Shown here: in pieces, positions 1 to 6,811 of the stretch
How positions within the stretch are numbered: the first letter of the stretch is position 1
Layout of the letters: each line of letters starts with the position of its first letter
Origin: a virus
Length of the DNA: 28,715 bases
Strand: one strand, 5' to 3'
IMG/VR virus record: IMGVR_UViG_3300037502_001357
Location: 1 to 28,715 of that record
Position numbers and translations under genes: made by a program
The notes under the pieces: model-generated
The model's input: only the letters and a program-made list of their open reading frames with translations
What the model was told of the DNA's origin: nothing
The model's database searches: none

Positions 1-9
1 GTCATCATA

Positions 10-219
10 TTACCAACGTAACAGCGGGCACTCTTCATCAGGCACTCGAGTCTTAGCAGGCAAGAAGCATCCGCATTCGCGGCAGGTGTCGGTCAGCTTT
101 ATTCGGTAGGGACATGTCTTGCAAATCTCCATGCGCGGCTTCATTACCTCGCGGCTCTCCTTGCTATCAAACGCCCACAACGCCCAGCCGTGCGCGATGC
201 TCTTTAACTTCTTTAACAT
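10..219 (-). CDS. Small zinc-ribbon-like protein, unknown function
   Basis: Protein of 69 residues. The start is placed at 219 because this ATG overlaps the stop of the upstream gene (ATGTTAA); a start at 228 is possible but lies inside that gene. Two CxxC pairs, ICKTCPY and CRECGCF, plus a further Cys near the C-terminus, suggest one zinc site. The N-terminus is basic and amphipathic. It is the last complete gene before the left end and follows the Cys-rich virion-like gene, so a virion or packaging-accessory role is possible, but that is inference from position only. Its stop (10-12) is followed by TATGATGAC, so another gene may begin at position 8 or 5 and leave the window. Confidence 0.75.
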   Translation of the reverse strand: MLKKLKSIAHGWALWAFDSKESREVMKPRMEICKTCPYRIKLTDTCRECGCFLPAKTRVPDEECPLLRW

Positions 220-554
220 TCCACGCATTCAAGTAGGTTTATAGTTTCGGGCTCTTCAGTGTCCATGTTAACCACGCTGAATGCGATGCAGTCATACTCA
301 ACCTCGCAGATGGTGAACTTATCGCAGCTGCTTAACGTGATGGTGTAGCCTTGCAGCGCATCCACCTTCGCGCCAATGATTGTGATGATGCCATCAATAT
401 CCGATGTCGCGGTGAAGCTCTGCACGCGCTTGGTGGCGTTGTGAGTTATCAAGACGGTGTACTCGGTCTCGGGCGTAACGATGCCGAAGCTAATGCCAGC
501 ATGGCAAGCCGCAACGCTGATGCCTGAATCGAAGCAAGGTGAACATACGCTCAT
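213..554 (-). CDS. Cys-rich virion-like protein, unknown
   Basis: Protein of 113 residues starting at the ATG at 554, which forms an ATGA overlap with the terminase stop; a longer frame would need a TTG at 596 inside the terminase gene. The N-terminus (MSVCSPCFDSGISVAACHAG) and the C-terminus (ECVEC) carry Cys pairs. The middle is beta-rich, with alternating Thr/Ile/Val, as in small structural or decoration proteins. The N-terminus is reminiscent of the Cys-containing start of the virion-like gene at 28054-28593. I do not recognise a named family; a structural role is inferred from composition and position directly after the large terminase. Confidence 0.75.
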   Translation of the reverse strand: MSVCSPCFDSGISVAACHAGISFGIVTPETEYTVLITHNATKRVQSFTATSDIDGIITIIGAKVDALQGYTITLSSCDKFTICEVEYDCIAFSVVNMDTEEPETINLLECVEC

Positions 555-1828
555 AGGTATCGCTTTAAGATTGCGTTGACAAAGTAACGAAAACAATCCA
601 AGAAGTCAGCACGCTCGGCAATGTTTTTTCGGTTGGCCTTTATGATTGACCCATTCGCATCGCACTGCACTTGCTTCGCATCGAAGACAAATCCCTTGCA
701 ACGCTTGGAGTTCACTCGGATGTCGAGTTTGCGCAGTGCTGCGTTGCAATCGATACGGCTGTTGTAGTGCGTTGGGTTGGCTGGAATGAGAAACTGGCTA
801 TCGCTCATGCCGAGCCTGCGCTTAATCATTGTGTACGCGCTGGAGTTGTCACGCTGTTGAACCGTGCCACCCTTACCCATCGCATCGCCTGTAATCCTGA
901 TCAGCCCGATAGGCACGCCCAACGCAAGCACCGCATCGCAGAACGCATCCACGCTGCCCTTCTCAATCCTTATCTCATCCACTACCACTGCGCCCCTGCC
1001 AACGTGCTGAATCACCAAAGCGCACAGCGGATTGATGTTGAAGTCAACGCTGATGTGCACTGGCATGTTCCTGTTGAGCTGCACGCTGTCATCGATGTGC
1101 TTCTCATCATCCCACTCGTAGAGGAATGGGTTGGCTACATCGTCCATCACATCCCAATCGCCTTCCACGAATCGGGCATACTGAACTGGTGGCAGCTCCT
1201 TCAGGCTCTCGAGGTATTCAGCAGGGATGTGCGGGTTATCGGTAATCTTGCTCGGAATGAATGTCCACCGCTCGGGCAATCGACCTTCGCGGTATGGGTT
1301 GTAAATTAAATCTTTCACCCAATTGTTCGCCGGGTTGCACGTTGCCAAGCACACAATCGGCGGCTGACCTATTGCCTTGTTCCATGAGCCAATGCGTTCC
1401 TGAACCTTGTAGAATGTCAAATCTTGCAGCTCGTTCACTTCATCCAAGCCCGCACCGTTAACCTCGAGCCCCTTGAAGCGGTTGAGGTCTTTGTCATCGT
1501 CAAAGCTCTCGGCCATGAAGATAAGCTCACTGCCATTGATGAATGTCACCACTTGTGTGTCTCTATTCCAGCTTTCAACGTATTGGTTCACGCCATCGTC
1601 AAGTATCGAGATGAACGATGGAAAGGTGGTGCGCTTCAGGTCGGGCAGGCTGCGGCGAATAATCACCCAACGGCTGCGCGGATATTGCAGCGCAAGGTAA
1701 ACAAGTGTGATTAGCAGCCAAGTGGTTTTGCCACCACGTATACTGCCCCCGAACACTATCACACGGTACTGCCCAGACTCAACTGCCTCGAGTGCTATGG
1801 ACTGCCTTTCAAATAATTCGTAGTTCAT
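551..1828 (-). CDS. terL: Terminase large subunit (TerL)
   Basis: DNA-packaging motor ATPase and nuclease, 425 residues, a normal TerL length. Walker A is GGSIRGGKT (residues 27-35). A Walker B-like strand with the catalytic acid is GAGLDEVNE (125-133), and the coupling motif is ATCNP (162-166). The C-terminal RNase H-like nuclease shows acidic residues in SVDFN (D262), ITGDA (D315) and the ADFLDC segment (D408/D411). The start at 1828 overlaps the stop of the 41-residue membrane gene as TAATG, and the next gene overlaps its stop as ATGA, so it sits in a coupled operon with the candidate small terminase. TerL docks on the portal (24606-26513) during packaging. Confidence 0.96.
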   Translation of the reverse strand: MNYELFERQSIALEAVESGQYRVIVFGGSIRGGKTTWLLITLVYLALQYPRSRWVIIRRSLPDLKRTTFPSFISILDDGVNQYVESWNRDTQVVTFINGSELIFMAESFDDDKDLNRFKGLEVNGAGLDEVNELQDLTFYKVQERIGSWNKAIGQPPIVCLATCNPANNWVKDLIYNPYREGRLPERWTFIPSKITDNPHIPAEYLESLKELPPVQYARFVEGDWDVMDDVANPFLYEWDDEKHIDDSVQLNRNMPVHISVDFNINPLCALVIQHVGRGAVVVDEIRIEKGSVDAFCDAVLALGVPIGLIRITGDAMGKGGTVQQRDNSSAYTMIKRRLGMSDSQFLIPANPTHYNSRIDCNAALRKLDIRVNSKRCKGFVFDAKQVQCDANGSIIKANRKNIAERADFLDCFRYFVNAILKRYL

Positions 1829-1953
1829 TAATCCTCTTCATCATTCGGGTCGGGTAGGCAGTCGATCATGTTCCGAATAACAAGCACAATCACATACGCT
1901 AAGGCAACGATGAACAGCGTTGCAATCACACCGATGCCAATCGCTTTAAGCAT
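1828..1953 (-). CDS. 41-residue single-pass membrane microprotein
   Basis: Read directly from the sequence. It begins MLKAIGIGVIATLFIVALAY, has one hydrophobic helix (residues about 5-26), then an acidic tail ending PDPNDEED. The ATG at 1953-1951 overlaps the stop of the DUF5681-like gene by 8 nt, and its TAA shares a base with the TerL ATG (TAATG). Such precise coupling at both ends makes a real gene likely. A basic N-terminus and acidic cytoplasm-type tail suggest a membrane-anchored microprotein. Its function is unknown; a holin-like, superinfection or terminase-tethering role would be guesswork. Confidence 0.75.
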   Translation of the reverse strand: MLKAIGIGVIATLFIVALAYVIVLVIRNMIDCLPDPNDEED

Positions 1954-2248
1954 CGGGCTCCTTCGTTTTGATAATTACCAACGGCTCGGTTGTCTTGAGC
2001 GTTGTCTCGTTTGTCTGCTTCGGCTTGCCGTATGCCCTGTCGAGCAACAGCTCGGCTGCGCGTGTATCGCCCTTCGCAGCTCGGGCGCGTATCGCTTTGA
2101 GTATCGCTTCGGCTGCTGTCATGCCGTCCTTCTCTTCGCCCAATACATCAGCGAGCAATACATGAAGCTCGGGCAGCTTGCGAGGCCGTCCGTTCGGGTT
2201 TAGTGTTTCACCCTTCTTCATCTTTCTCCCATCATGCGGAAATGCCAT
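1946..2248 (-). CDS. DUF5681-like protein, candidate small terminase
   Basis: About 100 residues from the ATG at 2248 (MAFPHDGRKMKKGETLNPNG). An alternative ATG at 2221 begins exactly at the conserved part, MKKGETLNPNGRPRK, the DUF5681 signature (KKG-x-NPxGRPR). The rest is helical: a KAIRARAAKGDTRAAELLLD segment, then a basic DRAYGKPKQ turn. DUF5681 proteins lie next to large terminases in phages and are plausible DNA-binding small terminase subunits; here only the 41-residue microgene separates it from TerL. It overlaps the end of the ParB-methyltransferase gene by 17 nt if the 2248 start is used. Confidence 0.75.
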   Translation of the reverse strand: MAFPHDGRKMKKGETLNPNGRPRKLPELHVLLADVLGEEKDGMTAAEAILKAIRARAAKGDTRAAELLLDRAYGKPKQTNETTLKTTEPLVIIKTKEPDA

Positions 2249-3422
2249 ACGTCTGTATTTCGTCTGTTTTATACGGCTGCCCATTGCGCTTGATTCTAAG
2301 CGTAGGGTCGAGCTTTATCATGCGGTCAATTATAACTTGGCAATACTTCGGGTCAAGTTCCATGCCGTAGCATTTGCGTTTAAGTTGGTGGGCTGCTACC
2401 ATAGTAGAACCGCTCCCAAGAAAAACATCAATAATAATATCTTTTTTTACTGAAGAATTATTCATAAAATATTCTACCAAACCTATCGGCTTCATTGTAG
2501 GATGTTCTTTATTATTTTTAGTTTTTTCAAATTCAAATACTGAAGTTTGCTTTCTATCACCGTACCATTTATGGGCTGCTCCCTCTTTCCATCCATAATG
2601 TATTATCTCGTGAATTGGATGATAATCAAATCTTGATAAATTTAATGATGGTTTTTTCCAAACAATGGCTGATTGATACTTCCAAAGCCATGCATTTACA
2701 TATTTTGATTGTTCTAAGCCAATTGGACTTGCAGCATATATTGGGCATCCTTCTTTAATGAATAAATCCATTGTGGTAAATACATTTAATAGAAACTCCT
2801 CAAAATCATCCCTTCTTTCATCGTTTTGTATTTTTCTTCCTTTACTTTCATATCCTATCCCATACGGCGGGTCAGTAAACACCATATCCGCCTTTTGCCC
2901 ATCCATCAACTTCGCAACCGCATCGCTATCCGTACTATCCCCACAAAGCAACCGATGCTCACCTATCTCGAACAGGTCGCCCAGCACGATGTCGGTTTGT
3001 ATTTCATCGGGTATCTCGTAATCGTCTTCAACTGCTTCGAGGTTCTGCTCGGGTTCGAAGTCGGGCACATCCAAGCCCCACGCATCGAGCTGCTCAGTAT
3101 CCCATTCGGTTTGAAGCATCGCCCAATCCCATTCGCCGCCGCTTACATTGTCTTTAATTATAAATTCGCGCTTTTGAGCCTCTGTGAGCTCGCTTGCCTT
3201 TATAACGTGCACTTGCTTTAGCTTTGCTGCTTTGCATGCCTTAAAACGCATATTACCGCCTAAAATCACGTTGTTTTCGTCCACCACTATCGGGCGGTAC
3301 TTTAGCATCTCGGGGAACTCCTTAATCGATTGAACGAGCTTATCGAACTTCTCATCCTTAATGATGCGCGGATTGTTCGGGTTTACCGTTAGCTCGGATA
3401 TGTTTATCAATTCTGCTTTCAT
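2232..3422 (-). CDS. ParB-like domain fused to N6-adenine/N4-cytosine DNA methyltransferase
   Basis: Protein of 396 residues with two modules. The N-terminal ParB/sulfiredoxin-like domain (about 1-95) carries VILGGNMRFKAC (52-63) with the GGxxR pocket. The C-terminal methyltransferase has DPPYGIGY (184-191, catalytic motif IV) before DVFLGSGST (332-340, SAM-binding FxGxG); this order is that of the beta class. Such fusions are common in phages and mobile elements and probably modify phage DNA against restriction; the target sequence cannot be read from the gene. The start at 3422 overlaps the preceding 46-residue gene as ATGA. The stretch encoding about residues 185-330 (roughly 2430-2860) is clearly more AT-rich than either flank, suggesting mosaic origin. 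Confidence 0.93.
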   Translation of the reverse strand: MKAELINISELTVNPNNPRIIKDEKFDKLVQSIKEFPEMLKYRPIVVDENNVILGGNMRFKACKAAKLKQVHVIKASELTEAQKREFIIKDNVSGGEWDWAMLQTEWDTEQLDAWGLDVPDFEPEQNLEAVEDDYEIPDEIQTDIVLGDLFEIGEHRLLCGDSTDSDAVAKLMDGQKADMVFTDPPYGIGYESKGRKIQNDERRDDFEEFLLNVFTTMDLFIKEGCPIYAASPIGLEQSKYVNAWLWKYQSAIVWKKPSLNLSRFDYHPIHEIIHYGWKEGAAHKWYGDRKQTSVFEFEKTKNNKEHPTMKPIGLVEYFMNNSSVKKDIIIDVFLGSGSTMVAAHQLKRKCYGMELDPKYCQVIIDRMIKLDPTLRIKRNGQPYKTDEIQTYGISA

Positions 3423-3559
3423 CTTCTGCGCTTTGAGCGGTACTTCTCTGCCTCTGCATAGGCAATGGCAGCCGCTTGTTCGGGTGAATATCCCTCGCTG
3501 ATTAGCTTGCGGATGTTCATGCTGATGATGGTTTGGCTATCGCCTTGGAATAGTGGCAT
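3419..3559 (-). CDS. 46-residue small protein, unknown
   Basis: Small gene read directly: it starts MPLFQGDSQTIISMNIRKLI and ends KYRSKRRR. The ATG at 3559 overlaps the upstream stop as TAATG, and its TGA overlaps the methyltransferase start as ATGA, so it is coupled on both sides. The segment NIRKLISEGYSPEQAAAIAY resembles a short helical motif (N-I-R-K-L-x-x-x-G-x-x-x-x-Q-A-x-A-I-A) that I associate with small Bacteroidetes phage proteins. A basic C-terminus may touch nucleic acid. Function unknown. Confidence 0.8.
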   Translation of the reverse strand: MPLFQGDSQTIISMNIRKLISEGYSPEQAAAIAYAEAEKYRSKRRR

Positions 3560-3930
3560 TATGCTGTGATTAATTCGTTAATGAATCGACCTTGCTGTTC
3601 GGCGTTTACCTGATGCCCGGTAATTACTATCTCGTTGTATTGCCGTGGATAGATAACGAGGTTATGCAGCTTACCATCGGCGAACACCTTGCACGTATAG
3701 GCGTTGTTTCGGTCGCGGTCTTCGATGCTTAATAGGGTGCCAAACTTATACTCGGGTTCATCGGTTGGTAATATGAGCTTGTTCGTTTGCGCAAATGATT
3801 TAAGCTGCCCCTTTGTGATTGCAATGGCTACCTCATACTCCATGCTCGGATGTATCAGATAACCGAAGTAGTACGGTTGGCCGTTTACCGATGAAGGAGT
3901 GAGTACGCCTGATCGTAATCGTGTTGTCAT
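3559..3930 (-). CDS. Hypothetical protein, 123 residues
   Basis: Begins MTTRLRSGVLTPSSVNGQPY. No recognised domain. Composition is mixed alpha/beta, soluble, with no membrane segment or signal peptide. The start at 3930 forms an ATGA overlap with the preceding gene and the stop forms TAATG with the next one, placing it firmly in the operon leading to the ParB-methyltransferase and terminase genes. Function unknown. Confidence 0.8.
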   Translation of the reverse strand: MTTRLRSGVLTPSSVNGQPYYFGYLIHPSMEYEVAIAITKGQLKSFAQTNKLILPTDEPEYKFGTLLSIEDRDRNNAYTCKVFADGKLHNLVIYPRQYNEIVITGHQVNAEQQGRFINELITA

Positions 3931-4322
3931 AGGTTGTAGGTGTCTATGCGTTTTTTAACCATTTCGATGAACTTCTCCATCATTGCCGCGTAAAAGCTGT
4001 TGAAGTCCTTATGCCCTTCGGGAGCGTGCTCGAATAGCACGTAAAGCGTTGAGCGTAGCCGCTGGCTCGGTGTCTTGCTTCCAAGCTCGGCTGCATCAAG
4101 CTTCAGGTTGTTGAGCAGCTGTTCATCGTTGTAATTGAACTGCTCACCTTTGAATGCCATCACACCTACACCACCCATCCACTGGTTGAACAGTGCGCTC
4201 GTTTGCTCGGGCGTTAGCTCCTGCGTTCCGATTGTTACCTTTATCGTCTTATCGCGGCGCGTGGCTACCGATTCAATCGCGCAAGGTATGGTTAAGAGCT
4301 TAGCATCCATACTCTGGTTCAT
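3927..4322 (-). CDS. Hypothetical phage protein, 131 residues
   Basis: The frame stays open upstream to 4466, but that extension lies over the preceding gene. I place the start at the ATG at 4322 (MNQSMDAKLLTIPCAIESVA); 4310 is an alternative. The C-terminal half has a segment SKTPSQRLRSTLYVLFEH followed by a helix ending KFIEMVKKRIDTYNL. I recall SPSQRLR-type segments in small Bacteroidetes phage proteins of unknown function, so this is probably a conserved family. It overlaps its neighbours at both ends. No enzyme motif is visible. Confidence 0.75.
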   Translation of the reverse strand: MNQSMDAKLLTIPCAIESVATRRDKTIKVTIGTQELTPEQTSALFNQWMGGVGVMAFKGEQFNYNDEQLLNNLKLDAAELGSKTPSQRLRSTLYVLFEHAPEGHKDFNSFYAAMMEKFIEMVKKRIDTYNL

Positions 4323-4497
4323 GCTTGCGGTTAGTCTTGAGCGTATCCATGTAATCATAAACCATGCGGCGAATTGTTGACTTATGCGATTCAGGAACGC
4401 GGAATGTAATGTTAACCGTTGGCTCGCCATATAGCGGCTTCGCCCCAGCTCCCTCGCGGTAGCCACCTCGCCCTGTCTTTATGTTTTCACTTTCCAT
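4300..4497 (-). CDS. Small putative DNA-binding protein, 65 residues
   Basis: Starts at the ATG at 4497; the longer frame to 4509 depends on a TTG. The N-terminus is Gly/Arg-rich (GRGGYREGAGAKPLYG), a common flexible lead-in of small phage DNA-binding proteins, followed by a strand-helix stretch NITFRVPESHKSTIRRMVYD that could be a ribbon-helix-helix-like unit. A TATCTTTG box (4507-4514) ends 9 nt before the ATG, so the mRNA is probably close to leaderless and this gene may head the operon running to the left end. A regulator role is plausible but inferred. Confidence 0.75.
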   Translation of the reverse strand: MESENIKTGRGGYREGAGAKPLYGEPTVNITFRVPESHKSTIRRMVYDYMDTLKTNRKHEPEYGC

Positions 4498-4506
4498 TGA
4501 TGTTTG

Positions 4507-4514
4507 CAAAGATA
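4507..4514 (-). promoter_or_regulatory. Bacteroidetes-type -7 box TATCTTTG
   Basis: Perfect TAnnTTTG match 9 nt upstream of the ATG at 4497. No TTG lies at the usual -33 distance, so the promoter is only half supported. It would give a near-leaderless transcript for the left-end operon. Confidence 0.5.
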
Positions 4515-4519
4515 AGTAT

Positions 4520-4756
4520 TTATTTGATTGTGTGATGCATTTCGATGCCGTTTTTTTTCAGAAGCATAAGCCACTCATAACAGCGTTTAAGGTACACCTT
4601 GCGCACGAATGAGCCATCAGGCGCGTGTTTCAAATGCTCTGCGTAGCTTCGATGCGTTCGCGTGGTGCTGTGGTATGTTACGCATCCATCGGTTAGCGTT
4701 GCCTCGCTCGGTTCGTAGTTATTCATGCGCTCGATTAATTGCTCTTCTACGTTCAT
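4520..4756 (-). CDS. Hypothetical protein, 78 residues
   Basis: The start is placed at the ATG at 4756, which makes an ATGA overlap with the upstream gene; a start 33 nt further up would sit inside that gene. The product begins MNVEEQLIERMNNYEPSEAT and is rich in His, Tyr and basic residues, with a helical C-terminus (KRCYEWLMLLKKNG). No family recognised. Confidence 0.7.
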   Translation of the reverse strand: MNVEEQLIERMNNYEPSEATLTDGCVTYHSTTRTHRSYAEHLKHAPDGSFVRKVYLKRCYEWLMLLKKNGIEMHHTIK

Positions 4757-5067
4757 GCAGGAATATATTCTGATTTTATTTTTTCGCAAAATTGATAATC
4801 GCTTAAATAATCTTCAGTAAGTTCTATTTGTTCACCATTAAGCTCAAATGAAAAATAAATCTTTTCTCCGCTTTTTCTCATTTGGACTTTATCCATGTAG
4901 TATGTTTTGCCTTTTTCTGCAATAACTTTTCGCCCTGAAGTATAATCTACAATATTGCATTTAAGCATAACATTTTTGTCTGACAAAAGATTTACAATTT
5001 CATTATACATTTCTTGATAATGCCTTTCTCGTTTATATTTATCAAGCAAGTATTCTATCATATTCAT
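4753..5067 (-). CDS. Hypothetical protein, 104 residues, AT-rich gene
   Basis: Begins MNMIEYLLDKYKRERHYQEM; a second ATG at 5061 is possible. The gene is markedly more AT-rich and more Lys/Glu/Tyr-rich in product than its neighbours, suggesting recent acquisition. The C-terminal two thirds look like antiparallel strands with charged turns. It sits 11 nt downstream of the helicase stop and is coupled by ATGA to the next gene. Function unknown. Confidence 0.75.
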   Translation of the reverse strand: MNMIEYLLDKYKRERHYQEMYNEIVNLLSDKNVMLKCNIVDYTSGRKVIAEKGKTYYMDKVQMRKSGEKIYFSFELNGEQIELTEDYLSDYQFCEKIKSEYIPA

Positions 5068-5078
5068 ATTATCTTAAA

Positions 5079-6491
5079 TTAGAAAGGATTAAAATCAAAA
5101 GTTTCATTCGGCTGCATTGCCTTTGGGCTACCGTTTAAGCTCGGCTCGGCTTCAGGCATCGGCAAATAAGAGCTGCCACCACTCGAGCCTGTATCGTGAA
5201 AGCTCGTGAGCGTGGTGTTATGTTTGAAGCGCACCTCACCAGTTGAGCCTTGCCGGTGCTTCTCGAATAAGTAAAACACATCGGAGCTGTAAGGGTTGCC
5301 AGCTTCATCCATCAATCCGTAGTATTCAGGTCGATAAACAAACATAACCGTATCGGCATCCTGTTCAATGCTACCCGATTCGCGTAGGTCTGAAAGTATA
5401 GGTCTTTTATCGGCGCGTTGCTCAACTTGTCTACTCAATTGCGCGAGTGCGATAATTGGTATGTTAAGCTCCTTTTGAGCGGCTTTTAATGTGCGGCTTA
5501 TTTCGGCTACTTCAGCCTCGCGATTACCGCCTCTGAATCCCTCGATTGTCATTAATTGAAGATAGTCAATGATTGCCCACTTGCAATTGTTCTTACGTGC
5601 CTCGCGCCGCATTATGCGTATCGCCTCATGCACCCCACATCGCGGCTTATCGTAGATTGTGATGGGTAGCTTCTCAACTAACCCGATCGTGGTTTCAAAT
5701 GCGTGTAGCTCGGGCTGCGATAGGTTGCCATCACGTAGGCGTGCGCTGTTTATTGAATCATTTGCGTGTTGTAGTATGAGCCGCTGGCATAGCTGGCTTT
5801 GATTCATCTCGAGGTTGAAGTATATGCCCGGCTCATTGAACTGGCAGGCGTGGTATAGTGCGATGGCGGTCTTACCCATCGATGGGCGGCCTGCAATGAT
5901 TATAAGCTCGGGATGGAAGCCACCAGTAAATCGGTTAAGTGCTGCGATGCCGGTATTCAATCCGCTTGTTTTGCCGCTTTGATGCAACGCGGCGCGGCGG
6001 TAATATGCCTGCCGCTCTTCGCTTGTTAGCTGTGGCGTTGTAATGATGTTATCGGTAGGGCTGCCATTCTCGATCAGTGTGTTAAGCCGTTTAATGATGT
6101 TTACGGCTGTTTCGCTTCCGCTCGATTCCTTTCCGAGCCCAAGTGCTTGCTCGGTTAGTATGGTGTTTATATTGCGTTTGATGTGTTCATCTTTGAGGAT
6201 TGCGATGTATTGGTTTATGGGTTCGGAGTAACTCAGCTCATTGCCCCACTGTGTGACCGCTGCAATCTGTTGCGGTGTTAGTGCTTTGTTCTTTGTCGCG
6301 TATTGCCCGAAGGTAACAAATGTCGGCTGCTTTCCGTCCTTCATAATCGCATTAATGAGCTTAAATGTTTTAAGCGCGGTATCATCGGAGAAATAGTCTT
6401 CGATAAGCTGCGGCGCGATTTCTCGGTAGTTATCATCGCCATTAAGGCAAAGAAACATTAGGGCTTGTTCGATTTTTGGGATTGAGGTCAT
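5079..6491 (-). CDS. dnaB: Replicative DNA helicase, DnaB-like
   Basis: Protein of 470 residues with the two-domain DnaB layout. A helical N-terminal domain (about 1-110) precedes a linker and a RecA-like motor: Walker A GRPSMGKTA (201-209), an EMN element near 228-230 (FNLEMNQSQL), Walker B WAIIDYLQLM (305-314), then SDLRESGSIEQDAD (367-380), a hallmark of DnaB motif H4. It unwinds the phage fork as a hexamer. The C-terminus is a Ser/Gly/Pro-rich tail ending NETFDFNPF, probably disordered and possibly a protein-docking tip. The start at 6491 lies 12 nt after a GC-rich hairpin (6504-6522). With the initiator-like gene at 6812-7465 it forms the replication module. Confidence 0.96.
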   Translation of the reverse strand: MTSIPKIEQALMFLCLNGDDNYREIAPQLIEDYFSDDTALKTFKLINAIMKDGKQPTFVTFGQYATKNKALTPQQIAAVTQWGNELSYSEPINQYIAILKDEHIKRNINTILTEQALGLGKESSGSETAVNIIKRLNTLIENGSPTDNIITTPQLTSEERQAYYRRAALHQSGKTSGLNTGIAALNRFTGGFHPELIIIAGRPSMGKTAIALYHACQFNEPGIYFNLEMNQSQLCQRLILQHANDSINSARLRDGNLSQPELHAFETTIGLVEKLPITIYDKPRCGVHEAIRIMRREARKNNCKWAIIDYLQLMTIEGFRGGNREAEVAEISRTLKAAQKELNIPIIALAQLSRQVEQRADKRPILSDLRESGSIEQDADTVMFVYRPEYYGLMDEAGNPYSSDVFYLFEKHRQGSTGEVRFKHNTTLTSFHDTGSSGGSSYLPMPEAEPSLNGSPKAMQPNETFDFNPF

Positions 6492-6503
6492 GCGGTAAAG
6501 TTG

Positions 6504-6522
6504 GGGCGGTTGTTAGCCGCCC
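6504..6522 (-). repeat. GC-rich intergenic hairpin, copy 1
   Basis: GGGCGG at 6504-6509 pairs with CCGCCC at 6517-6522 around a 7-nt loop. It differs from copy 3 (12695-12713) at a single loop base. No U-tract follows, so it looks like an RNA-processing or stability element rather than a strong terminator; it sits between the 64-residue gene and the helicase. Confidence 0.75.
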
Positions 6523-6530
6523 TGTTTTAT

Positions 6531-6725
6531 TTATAGGCTATTACAAAAATCAATATACTCGGTTTCTGAAATACGTTCCATTAAAATATTCATTGCTACA
6601 TCCCAAACCATATTAGCTGCATCTGAATGGTCTGAGGTTAATTTTTTAATTTCGCTCATTAGCTCGTTAGTAGGTATTACGCTAATTCTTTCTGTTGCGA
6701 TTTGTGTGAATTGTTCAGTTGTCAT
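6531..6725 (-). CDS. Small hypothetical protein, 64 residues
   Basis: Begins MTTEQFTQIATERISVIPTN and is acidic and predicted largely helical. No motif recognised. It has its own -7-like box (6754-6761) and the recurrent leader that precedes the early genes, so it is probably expressed early at its own level. A GC-rich hairpin follows its stop, then the helicase gene. Confidence 0.75.
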   Translation of the reverse strand: MTTEQFTQIATERISVIPTNELMSEIKKLTSDHSDAANMVWDVAMNILMERISETEYIDFCNSL

Positions 6726-6738
6726 TGTGTAAGTGTTT
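6726..6738 (-). promoter_or_regulatory. Recurrent 5' leader motif, copy at 64-residue gene
   Basis: On the coding strand the 13 nt AAACACTTACACA directly precede the ATG. The same 13 nt, with ATG, precede the gene starting at 12664. Confidence 0.55.
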
Positions 6739-6753
6739 GAATGTTTAACAGCA

Positions 6754-6761
6754 CAAATATA
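6754..6761 (-). promoter_or_regulatory. -7 box TATATTTG
   Basis: Perfect TAnnTTTG match 28 nt upstream of the ATG at 6725, in an AT-rich gap. No clear TTG at the -33 distance. Confidence 0.5.
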
Positions 6762-6811
6762 AAACCTTATTTTGAATTCGCTACACTTAATCGAAAATAA
6801 ATTAAAATATT

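Noticed and set aside
671-1714. Long plus-strand ORFs across the terminase region
   Set aside because: They are antisense to a clear TerL with all motifs; composition is that of a shadow frame and there is no matching family or operon context.
4323-4466. N-terminal extension of the 3927-4322 gene
   Set aside because: The extension lies over the preceding 65-residue gene and reads as its out-of-frame shadow.
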